From Crotalaria pallida (Eukaryota; Streptophyta; Magnoliopsida; Fabales; Fabaceae), in assembly GCA_037953625.1 (NCBI GenBank), contig CM075655.1, positions 124,999,001-125,063,000 of the forward strand: a stretch of 64,000 nt of DNA. Reading direction: 5' to 3'. This document shows, one piece after another, positions 46,317-57,190 of this stretch; the stretch's first letter is position 1; every line of letters begins with the position of its first letter. Below the pieces are notes generated by a model that was not told where the DNA came from, made no database searches, and was given only the letters and a program-made list of their open reading frames with translations. Made by a program: the position numbers and the translations under genes.

Positions 46317-48690
46317 ATGCTATCTGGCATAATTATTTCAAAGCTGAATGCTACCATTCAGTGTGGCATTCCTAAAACAATAACACAACAACAAGTAGTG
46401 CAAACATCCTTGTACAGGAACTCAGTTCTGTCTCTTTCGTCACTGCATCCAACAACTCCTTTTTGCTCTCCAAGCCACACAAAATCAAAGGCCACGCCAA
46501 CTTCCAATGCTGTGTTGGGAGATAGAAACCATAGAGTTTGCTTCTTGAGAGTTAGTGAGAATCTAAGAAGATCACAACCTTTGTTGTATTTGTATTGTCC
46601 TCCTTTTAGGAGTTACACTTATGATGCGAGCTTTCTTCATGGACCATGGCTTAAGAACTTCACTACCTCATCTTCTGCACGCTACTCAGCTGAGGCTGCA
46701 CATGATGTCTCATTTGAAGTCAGCCCTTCTGATGAACAGTATGTGATTGTCATTCATTATAGTATTATATATACATTTCAAATTATTCATGTGATTGTTA
46801 TTCTTTTCATTGAAGCTGATGTTATTTTTACAACTAGTGTTGGTGGCAAGAACTTGAAGTTGTTTTCAGGATCATGTTACCTACCACATCCAGATAAGGA
46901 GGAGACTGGAGGAGAGGATGCTCATTTTATTTGCACAGATGAACAAGCAATTGGTGTTGCAGATGGTGTAGGAAGCTGGGCAGATGTTGGTGTTAATGCA
47001 GGACTGTTTGCCAAGGAGCTTATATCCAATGCAGTGAGAGCAATTCAAGAGGAGCCCAAAGGTTCTTTTATTAATCCAGCCAGGGTGTTAGAGAAGGCAC
47101 ACTCAAGCTCAAAGGCTAAAGGTTCATCAACAGCTTGTATCATTTCCCTAACTGATGGGGTAATATACTTTTTTATTCTAAGCTTTGACAAGCTAGCCAA
47201 AGAGTCTTGTTCATTTTCTGTAAAACATATTAATTGGACTCTAGGTGAACTTAATCTTACTTGCATGTCTAATGCCTATTCAATATTAGATGGTTTCTCT
47301 TCTTCTCATCAGCATCAACATGAAATTTTGATTTGGTTATAGTGAAAATTATTATAATGAATTCATGGTATACTTTTTTGTTGACTTAATCAATGTTAGT
47401 TTGGATGTTGCATTGCCCCCCAAGACTTTTGTGTTTCACAATCACACATTCACAATGCATGCTATTTGAAGAAGAAATTTGTAGTTTCGTAGAATAAAAA
47501 CCAGGATTCATTCAAGATTGCAGTTATGATTTACTACTAATAAACTTGGGTATTTGTTTTCTTGAGCTTGTAAAAAAAAATTGAATTATTTAATTTGTAT
47601 TCTGTGTTTTTCGGTTTCTTGGTCCAGGGACTACATGCTACTCCCTCCGGTCCTTATTATAAGAAGTATTCTAGAAGGTTTCCTTGGTCCTAATTATAAG
47701 AGGTTTTATATTTCTTATGCATCATTGATTGTTTTTTCTCTTTTTTGCCCTTATTAAATGTTTTGACTATTTATATGTTTTTTGTTATTCATTAATGAGA
47801 GTGAACTTTTCAAGAAAAGTTGAGAGGGTAAAATTGTAATGTTACAATATATTCTCATAGAATTCATAAAAATAACTACTTTCCTTGGTCCGGGCAATAT
47901 GGTTAAGTACCTCTTATATTAAGGACCGGAGGGAGTATCAATTTGGGGGACAGTGGATTCATTGTGGTTAGAGGAGATGGATGCACCATTTTCAAGTCCC
48001 CTGTTCAACAGCACAGCTTCAATTTCCCATATCAATTGGAGAGTGGCAATGGAGGTGACCTACCCAGCTCGGGTGAGGTAAAAGTTAACACTTTAACATT
48101 GCAAATAAGATTTACTTCTATTGAGCTTGGCTTTTACTTTCTCTAAGGAAGATATTACTACATTAGTAATATGGAAAACAAATCTCAAAATTGATGCCCT
48201 ACGTTGTTGAGACAATGACAACAAAGTGTTATTTGTTTCTAGCAGCATGCCATCCATTCCAGCATGTGATCCATACTAGAGAGGTGGAAATTGTTTCTTG
48301 TGTTTTATCCTAATTTCAAAACAATCTTATCAATTTTGTGCTTTGACGGAAAGCTAAGAAAACTAAGCAAATGATTTGCAATAATTTATGCAGGTTTTTA
48401 CAATACCCGTTGCCAAAGGAGATGTAGTCATTGCCGGAACTGATGGCTTATTTGACAACTTGTACAAAAATGAGATCATTGCAGTGGTTGTACATGCAGT
48501 TAGAGCTGGACTTGAACCCCAAGTAACTGCTCAGAAGATAGCAGCTCTGGCTCGTCAGAGAGCACTGGACAAGAATAGGCAGACGCCATTTTCTAAAGCT
48601 GCTCAGGATGCCGGATTCCGTTATTATGGCGGCAAGCTTGATGACATAACTGTTGTTGTGTCATACATAACCAGCACAATTAGCGAGTGA
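46317..48690 (+). pseudogene. PP2C phosphatase gene (PP2C 55/80-like) with MITE in a coding exon
   Basis: Exons 46317-46738, 46838-47159, 47628-48077 (interrupted) and 48394-48690. The product is a PPM-type Ser/Thr phosphatase close to plant PP2C 55 and 80, with a Ser/Thr-rich N-terminal extension that could be an organelle transit peptide. Motifs: GGEDAHFICTDEQAIGVADG (metal site), GSWADVGVNAGLFA, KGSSTACIISL, NLGDSGFIVVRG, SPVQQHSFNFPYQLE, GTDGLFDNLY and YYGGKLDDITVVVSY. A 295-bp MITE at 47641-47935 splits exon 3 at codon ATC, between GLHA and NLGDSGF; reading on gives a stop after about 17 further codons. Exon 3 without the MITE is 153 nt, so skipping it would keep frame but lose the GDSG motif. 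Otherwise the gene looks intact, so the break may be recent. Confidence 0.85.
47641..47935. mobile_element. 295-bp MITE in PP2C exon 3, TA target duplication
   Basis: Ends CTCCCTCCGGTCCTTATTATAA and TATTAAGGACCGGAGGGAG, flanked by TA at 47639-47640 and 47936-47937. Same length and order of blocks as the copy at 61262-61556 in the PMT gene. Tc1/mariner-like (Stowaway class) by the TA target and CTCCCTCC ends. Non-coding. Confidence 0.92.
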
Positions 48691-51190
48691 GTCTTTTGCC
48701 ATCTTCACTTTAGAAGTGTCAGAAAAGTGATTGACGGAAGAAATAGCAATTGACAGATTTCAATTAAATAGCACTTACAAAACTAAACCTTATGAAAAAG
48801 ACATTGAAACCAGAGCAGTGTCTTGAAAAAACATTAGGCTAAAGACAAACAAATTCAATCCAATGGGGACTTTTCTTTTTCAATTTCCTTGCAAGCTTTC
48901 TAATTACCTCATGATTACGAGTTTCAAACAATTCTCTTCTTCAATAGAGATTTTATTAAGGTCAAAAGCATTCTATTAGACAGAGAACAAAGTCAACTTC
49001 GCAAGCTGTTCAACAAAATGCAATCAATTCAAGCTCTTTTACTGATATTCCATGGTAAATGTGTGTTCTTTTTGACAAACAGGCAGGGTATTTTGCATCT
49101 GCAATATCTTAAGAAAAAATAAATTACTTCCTGAAACAGTTCACATATGGAAGAGCTATGGGATAAATGCATTTACCGAAAGCGAAATGAAGATGATTAC
49201 AGTCTTGCAGATCATACGTCAATTATGCATTAGATGACTAAACCAATTCAAAAAGCAAATTATAAACATTATTATGAACATGGTTTTACATAAAATGAGT
49301 TAATATAAAATCGGATCTGATCACCACTTGACGAGCTTGGATAGTTTAGAGCAATAGTTTAATACAAAAATTAGCCGAACCAACAAAGTCAATGTACGCA
49401 ACAAGTTATAAAGGCTCAAGATTTGTTAAGTTGGCAAGTTCTAAACAACTAATCTGAAAATACAGCGAGTATAAATAACAAGTTGGATATTAAAGGCAAA
49501 AATGAAAAATAACACAAGAAAGGAAGCATCTATAGAAAAAAGGAAAAAGATAAGGTACATTGTCTATGATACTCAATTCAGGTACTTTTAACATGTGAGA
49601 AAATATTTTTGTTGCAGTCTGGGAAAGCAGGCAAACGTCCTCCGAATTTTGCTTCTGCGAGGCGTGGGCACCTCAAAAACGCAATGTCCAAATGTACGCC
49701 AATGACATTTTTTATATGTAACAATATTTTTTCTATCCCACATTGGTGAATCATTTGAAGGAATTTTTGGACAGTCCAAAGCCTCCAAGTCAGTCCATCA
49801 CATTGATTCAACACATGGACTAGCCTCACTTGAAGTTGGAGGCAATCGGAAGCAGCAAATGCTTGTGGAGAAAATAATTTCTTAGCCTTTCCATTTGGTT
49901 GTGTTGTGCCTCTGCTAATTCTATGCTTGTTCTTAAATAGATAAACGTTTTATTGTTGTTTTTTTTTTTTAATGCTAAAATTCATTAAACTCAAATTACT
50001 CAAATGATATACAGTACTAAATTATAAGAAAACTATTGTTTCAACTGATCATGCTATTTTTCATGCTTTATGCCAAAGGCATTATGAGGAGATCTTATGA
50101 GCATATTTAGTTTGCAGTTCTTTTGAGCTTTGCATTTTAGCTTACCATTTGGAGAAAAGTTGAAGAGAATGGCATATCTGCAGTATCAAAAGGTACATTT
50201 AGGATGAATAAAACGTTATTTCTTTCAACTCTATTCTATCACGTATTTCCTTGTGTGAATATTGCCAAAGTTCAAAATCAGTGAACTCCAGATTTAGTTT
50301 GCATCTTTTCTTTAAATGGCTTAGGCCAAATCTTCAATCAAATTTTATGAAAACTTGAATGTAATGGAATGGGCTCGGGTATCATTGTTCGGCAATTTTA
50401 AAATTAGAATGGAATGAAATGACTTACTCTGGCATTCATTCCATAAGTCATCATTACATCCTTCTTGATCATTTTTCAAATCTCCTGTCTTGTTATTTTC
50501 TAGCCTTCAAAAGTTGTTCACATTATTTCGAATCACAGTTATGCTTTTGAACCCATTGTTTTTTCTCTTTTATGGCCTAGACAGGAATGTTTTGTATTAG
50601 AACTATGTGATTTATTTATGAATCTTAAATGTAATTACTTGGTATTTCATATGTATGAGAAACAAAAAAAATTGAAATAACTCTTGACATTGAAAACCCT
50701 TTTCTGGGCATATTAAATTTAAACTACAAATAAAAAATTGAAATAAATCTTAACATACTTGCAACTTAGATTTCTCTATGTGAGCAAAAGATGGCTCATT
50801 ACATTTGAAATAGCTGTTCAATGTCAGGGAAAGTGTACCTGGTATCACTCTATTCTGGCAAGCCAGTTCTGCTCACATATGTTGCATGCATGATGGCAAC
50901 CACTTTAGTTATTGGAAGTCATCACCGATGGGATGAAAAGGAGCAAGAATCTGTGAGGTTAGGAGGAGTGGATAGAACCATTAGTGCTTAACACTTCTTC
51001 AGAGCAGCATGTATATTGTCAACATCAAACTGAATAAGCATTCTGAGCAATGGAGTGCCAGTGCCAGAACTTGAAATGCTTCCATTTCTCATACAAAAGT
51101 TTGTGCTCACCCTCCGACATTGTGCTGCCAGTTAATCTGCAGTATGGAATGCAGTAGAATCAAAGTAAGTTTCCCAATTCTTACCTCCAC
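48691..51190. other. Intergenic between PP2C and the NBS-LRR gene
   Basis: No gene with family features. A fragment at about 49570-49830 contains TATCCCACATTGGTGAATCAT, a string resembling retroelement-derived DNA in plants, without other support. 50960-51140 probably holds the 3' untranslated exon of the NBS-LRR gene (see that entry). Confidence 0.5.
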
Positions 51191-51193
51191 ATA

Positions 51194-54022
51194 CTATATA
51201 TATATATATATATATATATTACATAGTACTATTTTATATACCAAATCAAGAATTAGAAGCATCGGTGGATAAATTAGCTTACCGAATGCCAAAATGTCTG
51301 TAGTTGATTCAATTGCTGGAGTATTTTCAAACTCAAACAAATCTTGAGTTCGAAGTCTATGTTCAAATTCTACTGGCATTCCTATAATTTTTAATTTCTT
51401 CAGAGAGGTGACATTCCTCAGTCCTTCTGGAATCCTTTTCAGCTTCTCACAGCGATCAATAACCACATGCTCGAGACTTGCCATTGCCCCTGCCTTAACT
51501 GTCCATTCCTCCAATTCTTTCAAAAGAATAAACCGCAAAATTTGCAATTGTGGAAACCCTTCAGCATTGAAAGTCAATTCTGGCCAATTGTATGCCCCTT
51601 TACCCAAAATGAGCATTTTAAGGTTTGGCAATCTCTCGAGTTTGGCAATGGACTCCCTCTGTAGGTGGGAGTTATGCAGAGTTAGTTTTAAGAGGTTTGG
51701 TGGGAATTCATGTGGATCAGGTAGCTTCTTGATCTTTCCATTCAAAGAGAGCTTCTGAAGATATGTGCATTGAGACAGCTGCATAAAGATTGGAAATTCT
51801 TCCTCTTCAGATTGAAGTGATAGTGACAGTGAATGAAGGTAGACTAATCCTTGTGCAGCAGTAAGTACAGAATTTACCATTCTTCCTGATAATTCATATA
51901 TCCCCAGTTGCCTAAGATTACTCATTCTGGCTAAACCTCCATCTTCTATCCAGTTTCCAGCCTCAATATATGGTAGGCTTTGAAGATTGGTCAATGTACC
52001 CAGTCGTAGATGTCCACTATCCGGAGAATCAAATGGAGTATACAGGAGCAAATGTCTCAAGTTCACCATCTTCCAAATTACATTTGGTATTTTCTTAAGA
52101 AAACAACAATACCTTAAATCAAGTGTCTGAAGGTTCAGTAAGTTTCCAATTGAAAGTGGAAGTTCATCTTCGAGATTAGTCTTCCTCAATCCTAGATACC
52201 TTAATTGAATCAGGTCCCCTATCGTGTTTGGAAGGGAAACCACACGGACACGATCTAATTCTAATACCCTGAGGAGCTTAAATTTACTGAAGATGAAATT
52301 CAATTTCTTTTCTTGCAGAAAATTTATGTTACCAAACCTGTTTTTCCACATTATTGCATTATATTCTCTATTAAAGAACAGCAGGGAACATGAATGATCA
52401 GCACTTTGTTTTAAGAAACCATACCGATCATAGCAAGAATGTATGGAATGCCTCCGGGATTTAGGTGCCTGAGATGTTGACGAGCCTTCGTTGCTGCCAT
52501 TATATATTTTGAGAAAATATCCCTCTTTTCCTTTTGTGACTGAAAGATCTCTGAGGAGGTCGTGGATTCGAATCGTTTTAACTCTGCCTAACGAGCTAAC
52601 TGTTCCCACTTGAATCACGCACCGACCAATCAACTCATTTAAGCACTTCTGAGCAACACCTTCAGATGTTTGTTCACCTTCTTGTGGTAAGAAACCTTCG
52701 GCAACCCACAGTCTGATCAATTTCTTTGTCTGAATGTTCATACCCTCTGGGAAAAGACCCAAATATAGAAAGCATGATTTTAAGTGAGAAGGCAAATCAT
52801 TGTAGCTTAATGCCAAAATTCTTGCTATCCTTTCTTGCTCCTCCAGCAAGTGCCAACTAATATTTTTTAGCATTCCCTTCCATTCCTCGCTTGACTTGAG
52901 TTTCCTAGATAGCAAACCCCCAACCACTACCACAGCTAAAGGCAAACCGCCGCACTTCACCACAATTTCCATTCCAAGACTCTCCAACTCTGAGGGGATG
53001 CTATTTACTCCTGAGAATGCTTTGTTGCAAAGCAATCTGAAACTCTCATCTTCTGTCAAATGCCGTAGTTGATGAGGCTCGCTACGTGCATCAGCATGTA
53101 AGGCAACTTCCCATTTTCTAGTAGTAAGCATTATTTTACTTCCCTTCTTCCCTCTGGGAAAGGCAGATTCCAAGACATCCCAAACCTCCATGCCCCATAT
53201 GTCATCAAGCACTACCAAATACCTTTTCTCATCCAACACATTGCGCAGCTTGTTCACCATTTCATCATCCGTTAATCTCTCCAACTTATCAATTTCATCT
53301 CTAGCAGAAGCATCCACTTGCCTGAGAATCCTTTGCAGAATGTCTCTCCTTCTATGCTCCTTGACATAAACCCAAGCTTTGCACTCGAAATGGTTTTCGA
53401 TTTGGCTATGATTATAGAGTTTCTTGGCCAAGGTGGTTTTCCCCAATCCCCCCATACCAACTATAGAAACCACATGACGCCTTTCCTCCAACGCAAGCAA
53501 CCTGTTAATGAGTGATCCCATGTGATCTTTAAGCTCAATAACATACTCTTCTTCAGAATACAAATATGGCTGTCTCCACTGCATCAACCTTTCATCAGGC
53601 CCTTCATTTAGATCACAGCTCACGACATCGTAGTTCTTTCGCCTCTCGGATATATCCGTGATCTTTGACCGGATCCTATCTATTCTTGAGCCAACTTCGT
53701 TCGGATGTAAAGGTCTGAAAACCCTGCCCAACCTGCTTTGCATGGTTGCCTTGTAGACGTAGGTTTCTATGAGCTCCTCTGCTTCAAAAGCCACGTCTCT
53801 GATCTCAGAAACCCACATACGAACCCGCTCGTTGTTCCCTTCTTCTTTAGCATCTGCTTTGGCATCTGCATCCCTCAGAAAACACTGCATCCATCCTAAT
53901 TCATTCTTCAAACTCTCTACTTTGTCTCTTACCTCGGACAGCTGTGAAACTGTCATCACTGCTTGTTCAAGTAGCAGTTCTGCCAGTTTTTGAATAACTG
54001 TTGACACTGCAACCTCAGCCAT
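51194..54022 (-). CDS. CC-NBS-LRR disease resistance protein (CNL)
   Basis: Up to 942 residues from one exon. Intracellular immune receptor of the CNL class: the coiled coil senses or signals, the NB-ARC domain acts as an ADP/ATP switch, and the LRRs control specificity. Seen: N-terminal coiled coil (1-95) with an EDVID-like RDVAFEAEELIE (75-86); P-loop GMGGLGKTT (189-197); kinase 2 LVVLDDIW (269-276); RNBS-B GSKIMLTTR (294-302); GLPL (359-362); RNBS-D CFLYLGLFPEG (417-427); and IHDLLRD (486-492), where the usual MHD Met is Ile. About 12 irregular LRRs follow from 560 to 890. The motifs fit the RPP8/RPP13 side of the CNLs. The last 28 residues end in an Ile-Tyr run from a TA repeat and are doubtful. 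A GT donor after DILAF (about 51288) joined to an acceptor near 51138 would give a stop almost at once. Confidence 0.93.
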   Translation of the reverse strand: MAEVAVSTVIQKLAELLLEQAVMTVSQLSEVRDKVESLKNELGWMQCFLRDADAKADAKEEGNNERVRMWVSEIRDVAFEAEELIETYVYKATMQSRLGRVFRPLHPNEVGSRIDRIRSKITDISERRKNYDVVSCDLNEGPDERLMQWRQPYLYSEEEYVIELKDHMGSLINRLLALEERRHVVSIVGMGGLGKTTLAKKLYNHSQIENHFECKAWVYVKEHRRRDILQRILRQVDASARDEIDKLERLTDDEMVNKLRNVLDEKRYLVVLDDIWGMEVWDVLESAFPRGKKGSKIMLTTRKWEVALHADARSEPHQLRHLTEDESFRLLCNKAFSGVNSIPSELESLGMEIVVKCGGLPLAVVVVGGLLSRKLKSSEEWKGMLKNISWHLLEEQERIARILALSYNDLPSHLKSCFLYLGLFPEGMNIQTKKLIRLWVAEGFLPQEGEQTSEGVAQKCLNELIGRCVIQVGTVSSLGRVKTIRIHDLLRDLSVTKGKEGYFLKIYNGSNEGSSTSQAPKSRRHSIHSCYDRYGFLKQSADHSCSLLFFNREYNAIMWKNRFGNINFLQEKKLNFIFSKFKLLRVLELDRVRVVSLPNTIGDLIQLRYLGLRKTNLEDELPLSIGNLLNLQTLDLRYCCFLKKIPNVIWKMVNLRHLLLYTPFDSPDSGHLRLGTLTNLQSLPYIEAGNWIEDGGLARMSNLRQLGIYELSGRMVNSVLTAAQGLVYLHSLSLSLQSEEEEFPIFMQLSQCTYLQKLSLNGKIKKLPDPHEFPPNLLKLTLHNSHLQRESIAKLERLPNLKMLILGKGAYNWPELTFNAEGFPQLQILRFILLKELEEWTVKAGAMASLEHVVIDRCEKLKRIPEGLRNVTSLKKLKIIGMPVEFEHRLRTQDLFEFENTPAIESTTDILAFGKLIYPPMLLILDLVYKIVLCNIYIYIYI

Positions 54023-54565
54023 ATCTTCTGCTCTGGTGCTTGTTGGTGCTAACCTCTGGTTTTCACTATCTGAATTCTGAAAGGAAGAGACTTGATCTGG
54101 TTCAGATTGGGGGGTTCAGATTCCTCTTCCTTTGTGTGTGGTAATGAGAAGCTTCCTTCAATTATCAGATGGTTGCGGGTTTGAGTTTCCTTTTCTTTGC
54201 AAGTTGACCAAGACCAACAATTTAAGACACATGCCTGGTTAGTGGTAAAAACAAGTGGTGATGGGTTCTGACTTTGAGGCAGATGTGCGAGTTTGGCTAG
54301 ATTTTCATCAATTATTACTCCCTCTCTCTTCCAATGTACTCCCTCCGGGTTTTTTTTTATTTATTTATATTATTTTATGCTTGTTAAGGGGTTATATTTA
54401 ATTTTTTTAAATTTATAAAAATTAAAGGTATTTTAAAATAGTAGTATTGAGAATGAAACAAAAATTAAATAAGATAATAATTTTTTTAAGTGTATTTTAG
54501 AAAAATAACATTGGAATGAAACAAAATATATGAAAGTTAGTTAGGTTTGTTTATAATTTAAACTA
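54023..54565. other. NBS-LRR upstream region with a MITE fragment
   Basis: CTCCCTCCGGGTTTTTTTTT at about 54340 starts an element resembling 31423-31694, which runs up to the small MITE at 54566. Upstream 54023-54300 is the probable leader and promoter. No clear TATA box. Confidence 0.5.
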
Positions 54566-54638
54566 CTCCCTCCGATCCATATTATAAGCACCCTTTTTGC
54601 GAGAGAGAAAATGTGCTTATAATATGGATCGGAGGGAG
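54566..54638. mobile_element. 73-bp hairpin MITE with TA target duplication
   Basis: CTCCCTCCGATCCATATTATAA and an inverted copy ending ATATGGATCGGAGGGAG, TA at 54564-54565 and 54639-54640. Identical length to 12468-12540 and the same internal CTCTCTCGC-type loop (here GCGAGAGAG). Confidence 0.88.
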
Positions 54639-54640
54639 TA

Positions 54641-55120
54641 ATAGAAATATGTTTTTTTCTTATATTTCAAACCAGATGAAGCGCATATATATTTATACAC
54701 ACACAAAGTAAAGGAGTATCTTAATCGTAGTTGATCTAATTTTCAATGATACTATATTTTTTTTTTACAAATATCTTTATTTATTCAATATTTTTTATAG
54801 TTTCAATAATAATTATATGTGCAATTTTTAAAAATTATACCAAATGTTACCGATTTCAATAACATCGATAATATTAACTAATTTTATTAATTCAGGTGTA
54901 AAAGCAGTTCAAGAAGTTATATATAAGAAAATAAAGTCATTAGTTCAAAAATTAAATCTTAAAATGATTTATTCTGTTTTGCGAATACTACTTTTTAAGG
55001 AATAGTCTATAATATTTTTAATGAATTAAATTAAAATGTGTTCTTAGAAATAAACTCAATTGGTTAAACGGTTGAATATTTTTAAAAAAATTAAAATAAA
55101 ATTGAGTATCGTGTTTAAAA
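54641..55120. other. AT-rich intergenic, nothing recognised
   Basis: No frame or repeat ends of note. Confidence 0.5.
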
Positions 55121-55135
55121 CCTAAAATACGTTTT

Positions 55136-55362
55136 TTTGGTGTACACCAAGGGTATCCCCCAGTCGAAGACTAATCTCCTCCGAGGCATTTTACGAAGTG
55201 GATTTTGCCTCTACCAACAAAGCATTTTCCATGTCCACAACAGGGATCGAACCCCTCATATGATGCTTAAGGAATTCAGCTATCTACCAACTGTGCTGAG
55301 CTTTGTTCTACCAACTGTGCTGAGCTTTGTTCTACCAACTGTGTTGAGCTTTGTTGATAAAT
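55136..55362 (-). mobile_element. SINE with triplicated head and 15-bp target duplication
   Basis: CCTAAAATACGTTTT flanks it at 55121-55135 and 55363-55377. On the minus strand it starts with tRNA-like DNA: CTCAGCACAGTTGGTAGA, a good A box. This 24-bp head unit is present three times in tandem (55283-55306, 55307-55330, 55331-55354). A B box (GGTTCGATCCC, about 55244-55254) and an end GTGTACACCAAAAA follow. Non-coding. Confidence 0.9.
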
Positions 55363-55559
55363 CCTAAAATACGTTTTAGACCTATATTTTATGGAGAGAA
55401 AAAAATTACTTGTAAGAAATTTGTATTAAATCACAAAAATAAAATATATAATTTTTTTTTGAACTAAAATATAGAATTTTTAAAAATTACAGTATTTGGT
55501 TTAGAGAAAATGGTATCTATCATGAAAACATGGGGAAATCTTTATACCATATAAAAAAA

Positions 55560-55990
55560 AAGTTTATTTAAGTTTTTAATTAGTTCCTTAACTTATGTGG
55601 TCTTTTGAGATTTAGTCCTTCCCCCTTCTCCCCCCCCCCCCCCCTCTTTTTTATCGGTCCTTAAACTTTCACCTTTTTTAAAATAAGTCCTAAAGTCAAC
55701 TTCCGTCGGTTAAATGTTAACGTGGTTGACGGGTGCCACATCACACCAATCGTATCATGACACGTGGCACATCATTTTTTAAATTTTTTTGGCTTATTCA
55801 GATTTTTTAATCCATGAACTTATAAGGTTTTTTGTAATTAGTCATTTTCCTTTTTTTTTCGGTCCTTAAACTTTGATCTCTGTTGAAATAAGTCTTTCCG
55901 TGAACTTTCATCAATTAAATGTTAACGTGATTGATGAGGTACCACATCACACCAATCATACCTTAACATGTGGCATACATATCAGTTTTT
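55560..55990. repeat. Two tandem copies of a GGTCCTTAAACTTT-type segment
   Basis: 55598-55790 and 55808-55990 share GGTCCTTAAACTTT, GTTAAATGTTAACGTG, GCCACATCACACCAATC-like and ACACGTGGCA/ACATGTGGCA strings in the same order. A C-run of about 15 sits at 55629-55645. The segments resemble arms of the MULE-like or foldback elements elsewhere in the window, but here in direct orientation. Confidence 0.7.
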
Positions 55991-56245
55991 TAAAATTTCG
56001 AATTATTTTTTTAATTCGTATTTATTATTTAATTTAAAAATTATAATTTAAAAAAACACCCTATTTAAGAGTGAGGAACACTACTTCCCCATGATTCCAA
56101 CTTACCCAACCTCCACGGTCTTCCCGTGTCTGTTTTGGTGTGCTTTATGATTCAAGACAAAATAACAAAGATTTAATCTCAAAATCAACTTTTTGATTCA
56201 AGAATCAATATAACGTGTTTCTTTTTTACTCCCTCCAATTTAAGG

Positions 56246-56620
56246 GTCCATTTGGCAAAACTAAATTATAGGTGTGAGTTTGAAGCTGATAACTTTGAGC
56301 TTATAGCTGATAGTTATGAACCTAACTTATAGCTGTGAGATTATAGCTGGAAACTTATAATTGTATAGCTAGCTTATTAAACTATAGTTGTTTGACAAAA
56401 CTAGTTGTGCAACTAATTTAAACATGTTAAATGACTAAAAATGGTAAATAATAATATAATTTAGTAAAAAAAAAGGTAAAATTGAGATATGATTTATTGG
56501 AAACTCTTATTTTTTTTCTCAAAGCTACCTGATGTAGCTTTCTAAAAGCTAGCTTTCAAAAGCTATAAGATTCATTTTTGAAAACTATAAGCTTCTTTTA
56601 TTTTTTGTTCACCAAACAGT
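56246..56620. mobile_element. hAT-type MITE with GTTTGGTGAAC-like ends (tentative)
   Basis: GGGTCCATTTGGCAAAACTA on the left and GTTCACCAAACAGTTC on the right are inverted-like. The interior repeats AGCTTATAGCTG-type strings, as also seen at 22137-22260. Confidence 0.45.
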
Positions 56621-56806
56621 TCTAGTATTTTATTGATCGGATCAATAAGCTAGAAGCTACCAAATAAGCCATAAGAGTTGTTATTAAAAAAAAACATTGT
56701 TGACAAAATTTAACCAATGGTTAATCTCAATATATTAAGCGCAAATATATTAAAACGAAAAATAATATGAAATAGTATAAAATTATACCAGATGAAAAAA
56801 ATATTC

Positions 56807-57075
56807 TACCTCCGTCCCTAATTATAAAGTTCTCTTAGGAGATTTCACGTCCATCAATAAAGTGGAATAATTCAGTTAATTGTATTGGAAATATGAATTT
56901 TTGATATGTATTTTCAAAATTACCCTATTAATATTATTGGAAACTAAAAAGTGTTAAATAAATAGGGGTGTTTGTGGAAAAAATTAATTAATGCTCACTG
57001 AAAATTGGTAAAGGGCCTTATAAATAGGGACAAAATAAAAGTGTTAAGAGGACCTTATAATTAGAGACGGAGGGA
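56807..57075. mobile_element. MITE, family of 19110-19382, opposite orientation
   Basis: TACCTCCGTCCCTAATTATAA to ATTAGAGACGGAGGGAG. The interior AAGTGTTAAATAAATAGGG and CACGTCCATCAATAAAGTGG match the reverse of 40760-41038. It ends about 115 bp upstream of the glutaredoxin start codon. Confidence 0.78.
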
Positions 57076-57190
57076 GTATAAAGTACTATCTAATTTACTC
57101 CAGAATAATAATACTCCGTAATAAAATTCATACGGCCGCCGGGTAAACCCCGGAATTGATAGACGCGGCGGTGTGGGGTCGAGAATTGAG

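Noticed and set aside
46739..46837. In-frame read-through between PP2C exons 1 and 2
   Set aside because: The encoded stretch is hydrophobic and unlike the family. GT-AG borders are present, so it is treated as an intron that happens to stay open.
49578..49829. 83-codon frame on the minus strand
   Set aside because: No family features. The region contains a string that looks retroelement-derived, which is too weak to call either way.
57173..57190. Glutaredoxin start at an upstream GTG
   Set aside because: Plant genes start at ATG; the ATG at 57191 gives a normal signal peptide.
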